NCBI GenBank assembly: GCA_051453625.1
Contig: JBOZIK010000001.1
Coordinates: forward strand, 298,644,689 to 298,708,688
Source of the DNA: Welwitschia mirabilis
Taxonomy: Eukaryota; Gnetophyta; Gnetopsida; Welwitschiales
Reading direction: 5' to 3'
Length of the DNA stretch: 64,000 nt
The translations under genes were made by a program, and so were the position numbers. Each line of letters begins with the position of its first letter. Within the stretch, counting starts at the first letter, position 1. Below, piece after piece: positions 60,201 to 64,000 of the stretch. The notes under the pieces were generated by a model, which did not search any database, was not told where the DNA came from, and saw only the letters and a list, made by a program, of their open reading frames with translations.

Positions 60201-60758
60201 TCAAAGAAAAAAGAAATAAATATAAAATAAGGATAACTTTCTTGCTATTGATGGAAGGCCTTTGCATGCAGGAGAATCACCAAGGAAAAACATGCATGCA
60301 TATATTTTCAATAAAGAACTATCTAAGGTGATACATGCAAGGACACTGCTTGATAAATAAACATTGGATTTTTAAGAATATAAAGGCACCACCACTCAGG
60401 TCTTGATGAAAGTTGCAAAGTACCTCTACACTAGTTATTAACTGGAAAGAAATCACACAATGCTTTTTCAAAATGAAAGAGGGAGTCACCATGCAAAATA
60501 AAGGAGAAGTTGTAAACACAGGCCGCCAACACACAAGAGATCCTTGATACCAAAGTAGAAAAGGCATGTCAGCCACCAAAAAGCGAACAGATCCCTGATA
60601 GCACAAAAGCCAAGGGTTGGAGAATAATGCAAGAAATCTTGAGCACAAGGATATGTAATAATTGATGTTATGATGAGTCATACATGTAAATTATGATCAA
60701 TCCAAGGGGAGTTTAATTGTAAAAGTTCATTGCCATATTTTCAAATTTATATCAATGG
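60201..60758 (-). other. LINE-B 5' flank, possibly its 5' UTR, with a 120-codon open frame
   Basis: The minus-strand frame 60319-60681 is open for 120 codons, cysteine- and tryptophan-containing (for example LLCYQGSVRFLVADMPFLLW), with an internal near repeat of WYQGS / CYQGS. The base composition is higher in G+C than the surroundings, as in LINE-B itself. No family is recognised. A 5' UTR is the likely explanation, a small protein the unlikely one. Confidence 0.35.
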
Positions 60759-61025
60759 CTTTGAAATTACCAACTTAGCTAAATAAAGTAAAGGTAATAA
60801 GTTTCCTATTCATTTGGAAGTTTCTATCACAACTAAACAAAGCAAACTTGACAGGTTTTCCACTTATTTTAAAACTTCCATTTAGCTAAATAAAACATAG
60901 CTAATAAATTTTCTATAAATTTTAAAATTATCCTATTAAATAAAAAAAAGTTAATAAGTTCTACATTGATTTTGAAACTGCCACACAGTTAAATGAAAGG
61001 AAGTTGGCAAGCTTTACCCTCAACT
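60759..61025. repeat. Imperfect tandem array of about 53-bp units
   Basis: About five units starting near 60761, 60812, 60867, 60920 and 60970. Each has TTTTGAAACT-like start, TAGCTAAATAAA middle and TAATAAGTTTTCTA-like end. Degenerate remains (AAAGTTGACAAGTTAAG) continue to about 61110. Confidence 0.65.
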
Positions 61026-61339
61026 TAACAAAACAAAATTGAAAAGCCTTATCAAACAAAGTTGACAAGTTAAGTAAAAAGAATTCTTTAATGAAAAACT
61101 TTAATATTATTAAATAAAAAAATTTAACAAGTTTGCTAATGATTTTGTATTGCTTTCCAAATCTAATGTTAATGCCATAAATAGGAAGCATTTACATGCT
61201 TGGACACAGAGTACCACAGCAAGAGCTCTGATCAAAGACCAAATAAGATAGAAGACTATCTGAGAAAAGCAAGTACTTCTGCAATAAAAAAAGTGAAATA
61301 TTCAGACATTCTTCACACTCCAGATGAATAGATAGAGCA

Positions 61340-61852
61340 TTGAAGGTGGATGATTCAGGAGAATGTAGTAATAGAAACACTATTCCCCACTTTTGTTGGA
61401 GTCTCTTTTTTAAACAAGAGAATCCTCATGGGTCACAGTTTCATGTAAATTCTTGGATTTTGGTTCCTACAATAGCATTGAGTTTGGTATATAAGACAAT
61501 ATGGAATATTAATGTATCTCTCAAAGTCCATGTCAACTATGGTGATTCTTGGAGCAATTTTGTTCACGATGAGTTTGTTGGTTTCATCTATTTACTCTCC
61601 AACAAGCAAAAAAGGTTCATAGGACTTGAATTTGGGTTATTTCTACTGATATTTACTCAATGGATTTCTTTGAAGATAAGAATTAACTTGGTTTTACTTT
61701 TGCTTATGATTTACAATTTTTTTAAGCCTCCGATGCTCTCTTTCATAATTGAAGCGAAGTGGGTAGAACTTAAACATGTTTTTATATTTCTAGTAAAAGT
61801 TATAGACCTACGAAAGGTACAAAAAAGGATAATAATCTATAATTTTCCATAG
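61340..61852 (+). CDS. Orphan open frame of 170 codons, unrecognised
   Basis: The longest open frame in the window (ATG 61340 to TAG 61850). The first 90 residues have balanced composition (for example HGSQFHVNSWILVPTIALSL and HVNYGDSWSNFVHDEFVG); the rest becomes hydrophobic and basic, as in non-coding AT-rich DNA. It does not match a family I know and lies between tandem repeats and AT-rich DNA. It could be a chance frame, an old TE fragment or a host exon. I favour a non-genic or TE origin. Confidence 0.22.
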   Translation: MKVDDSGECSNRNTIPHFCWSLFFKQENPHGSQFHVNSWILVPTIALSLVYKTIWNINVSLKVHVNYGDSWSNFVHDEFVGFIYLLSNKQKRFIGLEFGLFLLIFTQWISLKIRINLVLLLLMIYNFFKPPMLSFIIEAKWVELKHVFIFLVKVIDLRKVQKRIIIYNFP

Positions 61853-62990
61853 TAAATGAAATCAAAAAAAGTTATTTCTTTTTCTTTCTATTATTGTTTA
61901 TTATTCATACACAATGCTTCTGTCTACTCATACTCAAATGTAAGAAAATAAATTTCTCAAAATAAAAAATTTTAATAATAAAAAGTGAGATAAATTAAAA
62001 GTATTTTAATGTTATCTTGATAGTTTCCTTGCCTTAGTTAATGAAGAAAAAAACCTCTTTAAAAAAGATATTAATCTTTATCTTTTAGAACCTGATAGCT
62101 GACTCGGAAGAACTTAAAGTGTTTTTTAGTTTTTATATAAAATCTATAGGTTATGGGAGGAATTTAGAGTGTTTTTTAATTTTCTTAGAAGAGCTAGAAA
62201 CAAGAGGAATTTCGAATGTTTTTTTATTTCTATGTAAAACCTATAGATATAAATGGGTTTTCTTTAACTAAAAGACTTTGTTTATTTTTACTATGCTTTT
62301 CTGTTTGTGTTTTCAAAGAAAATGTTTATTGTAGTTTTGTTTCCATCTATTTTAGTGAATTATAATCTATTGAATGTTCAAAGTATGTTGTTTCATGTGA
62401 TTTTCACATCCTAAATTGTAGGATTTAGTACTTTCTCATATTTGCCAATGATGTTAGACATCAAGAATGTCATTGAAGTTGCTTCTTACATAAGAAAGTA
62501 TAGTGTTTTTATGGCAAACATGCTTATAGATCTTCTTAAGAATTTGCTAATGAAATTAAATGTGAATAAGATTATTGAGGTGTTGTTTTAATATGAAAAT
62601 GTAGAGCCTATATATTGGAGATGCTATAGCCTAAATCTAAAGTGTTGAAAATTCTTATATGTGACAAATGGTATTTTGTGTATCCCTAATTAATAAAACC
62701 TGCTTATATAGTAGTAGTTTGTTTTAGATATTATAATGTTCATTTTTTTGAGATATTTATTACAATTCGAACTTAAAATATCTTTCTATAAACATTAAGA
62801 TGGATCTCTTGGTATTTTATATTTTATAACTTAATCATTTTCCCTTTACATTAGAAATTACAAGTTACAATTAACTTTAGTTAAAATTATAAGAAGGATT
62901 ATAATTTTCCAAACTAGTTAAAAATACAAACTTCTTCCTTTTGCAAATGCATAAGAATATTGATTAGTTACAAAAAAATCAATCTTTTTT
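61853..62990. other. AT-rich stretch, no gene seen
   Basis: Contains the short repeat at 62106-62250 and a run of T at 62984-62998. No protein or RNA gene recognised. Confidence 0.6.
62106..62250. repeat. Three imperfect direct repeats of about 48 bp
   Basis: Units share GGAATTTAGAGTGTTTTTTA followed by a T-rich stretch and AAAACCTATAG. Starts are near 62108, 62157 and 62204. Confidence 0.55.
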
Positions 62991-62999
62991 TTTTTTTTG

Positions 63000-63572
63000 A
63001 ACTAGGAAATATGGCTCTCATATGATTATTTAATAATCAACATTTAGAACTTTCTATAGCAGATCACTAGTGGTTTCCTGTCTCAGATTGTTGCTAAAGA
63101 AGGGATGCAGGCTTGGCAAAATCTAAAGGAATCAAAGAAATCAGAAAAAGTTTTGAGATCTAAGAAGAATTGAAGAACTTTGAAGCAATGATGATAAAGC
63201 AAAACTAGATCTAGCTATAGTTGATCTAAACTTTTGAATCTATCTCTTTGCATCTGATCCATCTTAGCTCATTACTATTGATGCCATCAAATTTGAAATT
63301 CTTTCATTCTTCTGATGTTTGCTATTATAGGAACTAATTCGGCTTGGGATTGATTCAATAATCTATATGAATGTTGAAGTTTTTAAAGAAGTTTCTAAAT
63401 CACGAATGCCTTCCTTTCTTGAAAGCATCTTTCCCATAACTGCATGGACATGGATAGAATTTCCCTTTTTCTCTATAGTTGCAGATTCTAGCAGATCTAG
63501 TCAAAGTAAAACATGTACAAAGGAATTTGGTTTTTCAAAGTAGAGAGATGAGATAGCTCCATCCATGGCCAT
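63000..63572 (-). pseudogene. Decayed reading frame inside an LTR element (unrecognised)
   Basis: From ATG 63572 (in GGCCATGGATGG) the minus strand reads MAMDGAISSLYFEKPNSFVH, VLL, a stop, LDLLESATIEKKGNSIHVHA, VMGKMLSRKEGIRDLETSLK, TSTFI, a stop, IIESIPSRISSYNSKHQKNE and onward. All three first stops could come from CGA, CAG and CAA by one C-to-T change. It sits where the first ORF of the LTR element should lie, just inside the primer site, but it does not look like copia Gag. It might be leader sequence with a chance open frame or a captured host fragment. Confidence 0.33.
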
Positions 63573-63612
63573 TTATGCATGTATAAATCCTCTTAAAATC
63601 CTCCTAGGTTTT

Positions 63613-63626
63613 TCTCTAATATCAAA
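63613..63626 (-). promoter_or_regulatory. Primer-binding site of a third LTR element
   Basis: The minus strand reads TTTGATATTAGAGA directly after CCAACA. Allowing C-to-T and G-to-A changes this is TTTGGTATCAGAGC, the initiator tRNA-Met site of plant copia elements. Confidence 0.6.
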
Positions 63627-64000
63627 TGTTGGATCTGAAACCCTTAGATGGGCACACAGAGAGCTGCAAGACATGTAACAAAAATCAAGCTCTCTTTAGC
63701 AAAATCAATCTTTAATTTTAGAGAACACATCCAAATTAAAGTAAATAAATGCTTAAATGTTCCTAAAAAACTAAAGTATTTAGTATAAGAAAGAAGAGAC
63801 TAGATATTTTATGGTTTTCTATTATTAAACATAAATTCATTTATATTGAAATTAAATGTCAACTATTATTCAATGGACTTCCAATATCACATCCTAAATA
63901 AATAGATTAAACTAAATGAGATTTCATTTTTAATAAATACATAACATGTTTGTAAGACATAAAGGATATCATTAGAAGTATAATTTGGGAAAGGAAAAGT
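63627..64000 (-). repeat. LTR of a third copia-like element, cut by window end
   Basis: On the plus strand the segment starts TGTTGGATCTGAAACCC next to the primer site, so on the minus strand the LTR ends ...CCAACA, the proper CA end. The stretch after it (GGGCACACAGAGAGCTGCAAG) resembles the U5 of plant copia LTRs. The outer end is beyond the window. Another reading is a splice acceptor (TGTCTTGCAG on the minus strand near 63665). Confidence 0.5.

Noticed and set aside
1-64000. CRISPR arrays, operons, bacterial genes
   Set aside because: No regular repeat-spacer pattern or bacterial-type gene organisation; the element content is plant nuclear.
1-64000. tRNA or rRNA genes and organelle DNA
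   Set aside because: No T-loop-like GGTTCGAATCC or conserved rRNA stretch was seen; only tRNA-complementary primer sites of retroelements.

Overview
The window looks like intergenic or intronic DNA of a large, repeat-filled flowering-plant genome. It is very AT-rich (sampled lines run about 25-33% G+C), nearly lacks CG dinucleotides, and I find no intact protein gene, tRNA or rRNA. What can be recognised is decayed plant transposable elements: two Ty1/copia elements, one Ty3/gypsy element present twice, one L1-type LINE present twice, a second and better-preserved L1-type LINE, and the edge of a third copia-like LTR element. Many stops lie where homologues would have CAA, CAG, CGA or TGG, which fits old cytosine methylation and C-to-T decay. 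A parasitic-plant-like extreme AT genome is possible, but this is only a guess.

Layout. 1-4500: Copia-1 on the minus strand (integrase at the left edge, then gag-pre-integrase, gag, primer site, LTR). 5656-14453: Copia-2, minus strand, with a 3' LTR, an extra ORF downstream of pol, a pol with RT and RNase H mostly deleted, gag, a primer site and a 5' LTR assembled as several overlapping pieces. 14590-18900: AT-rich repeats, perhaps subterminal parts of a decayed CACTA element. 18484-29615 and 29716-41035: two diverged copies of an 11-kb unit, each a gypsy gag-pol interrupted by LINE-A, followed by a possible DnaJ J-domain fragment and an LTR-like or promoter-like stretch. 41036-48470: no recognisable gene. 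48470-53106: two copies of an unrecognised minus-strand coding-like locus with an acidic repeat. 50775-60200: LINE-B, minus strand. 60201-64000: LINE-B 5' flank, short tandem repeats, an orphan ORF and the LTR of another element.

The most important structural point is that all nine N-gaps (eight of 100 bases, one of 78) sit exactly at the junction of a direct repeat: sequence after the gap restarts upstream of where the pre-gap sequence stopped. Similarity ranges from identical (77 bp at the last gap) through a few percent divergence to roughly 15% for the 11-kb unit. Much of the apparent duplication may therefore be overlapping contig ends or alternative haplotypes or homoeologues left uncollapsed, rather than real tandem duplication. 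No coordinated gene system could be supported; the elements are related by nesting and insertion, not by shared function.
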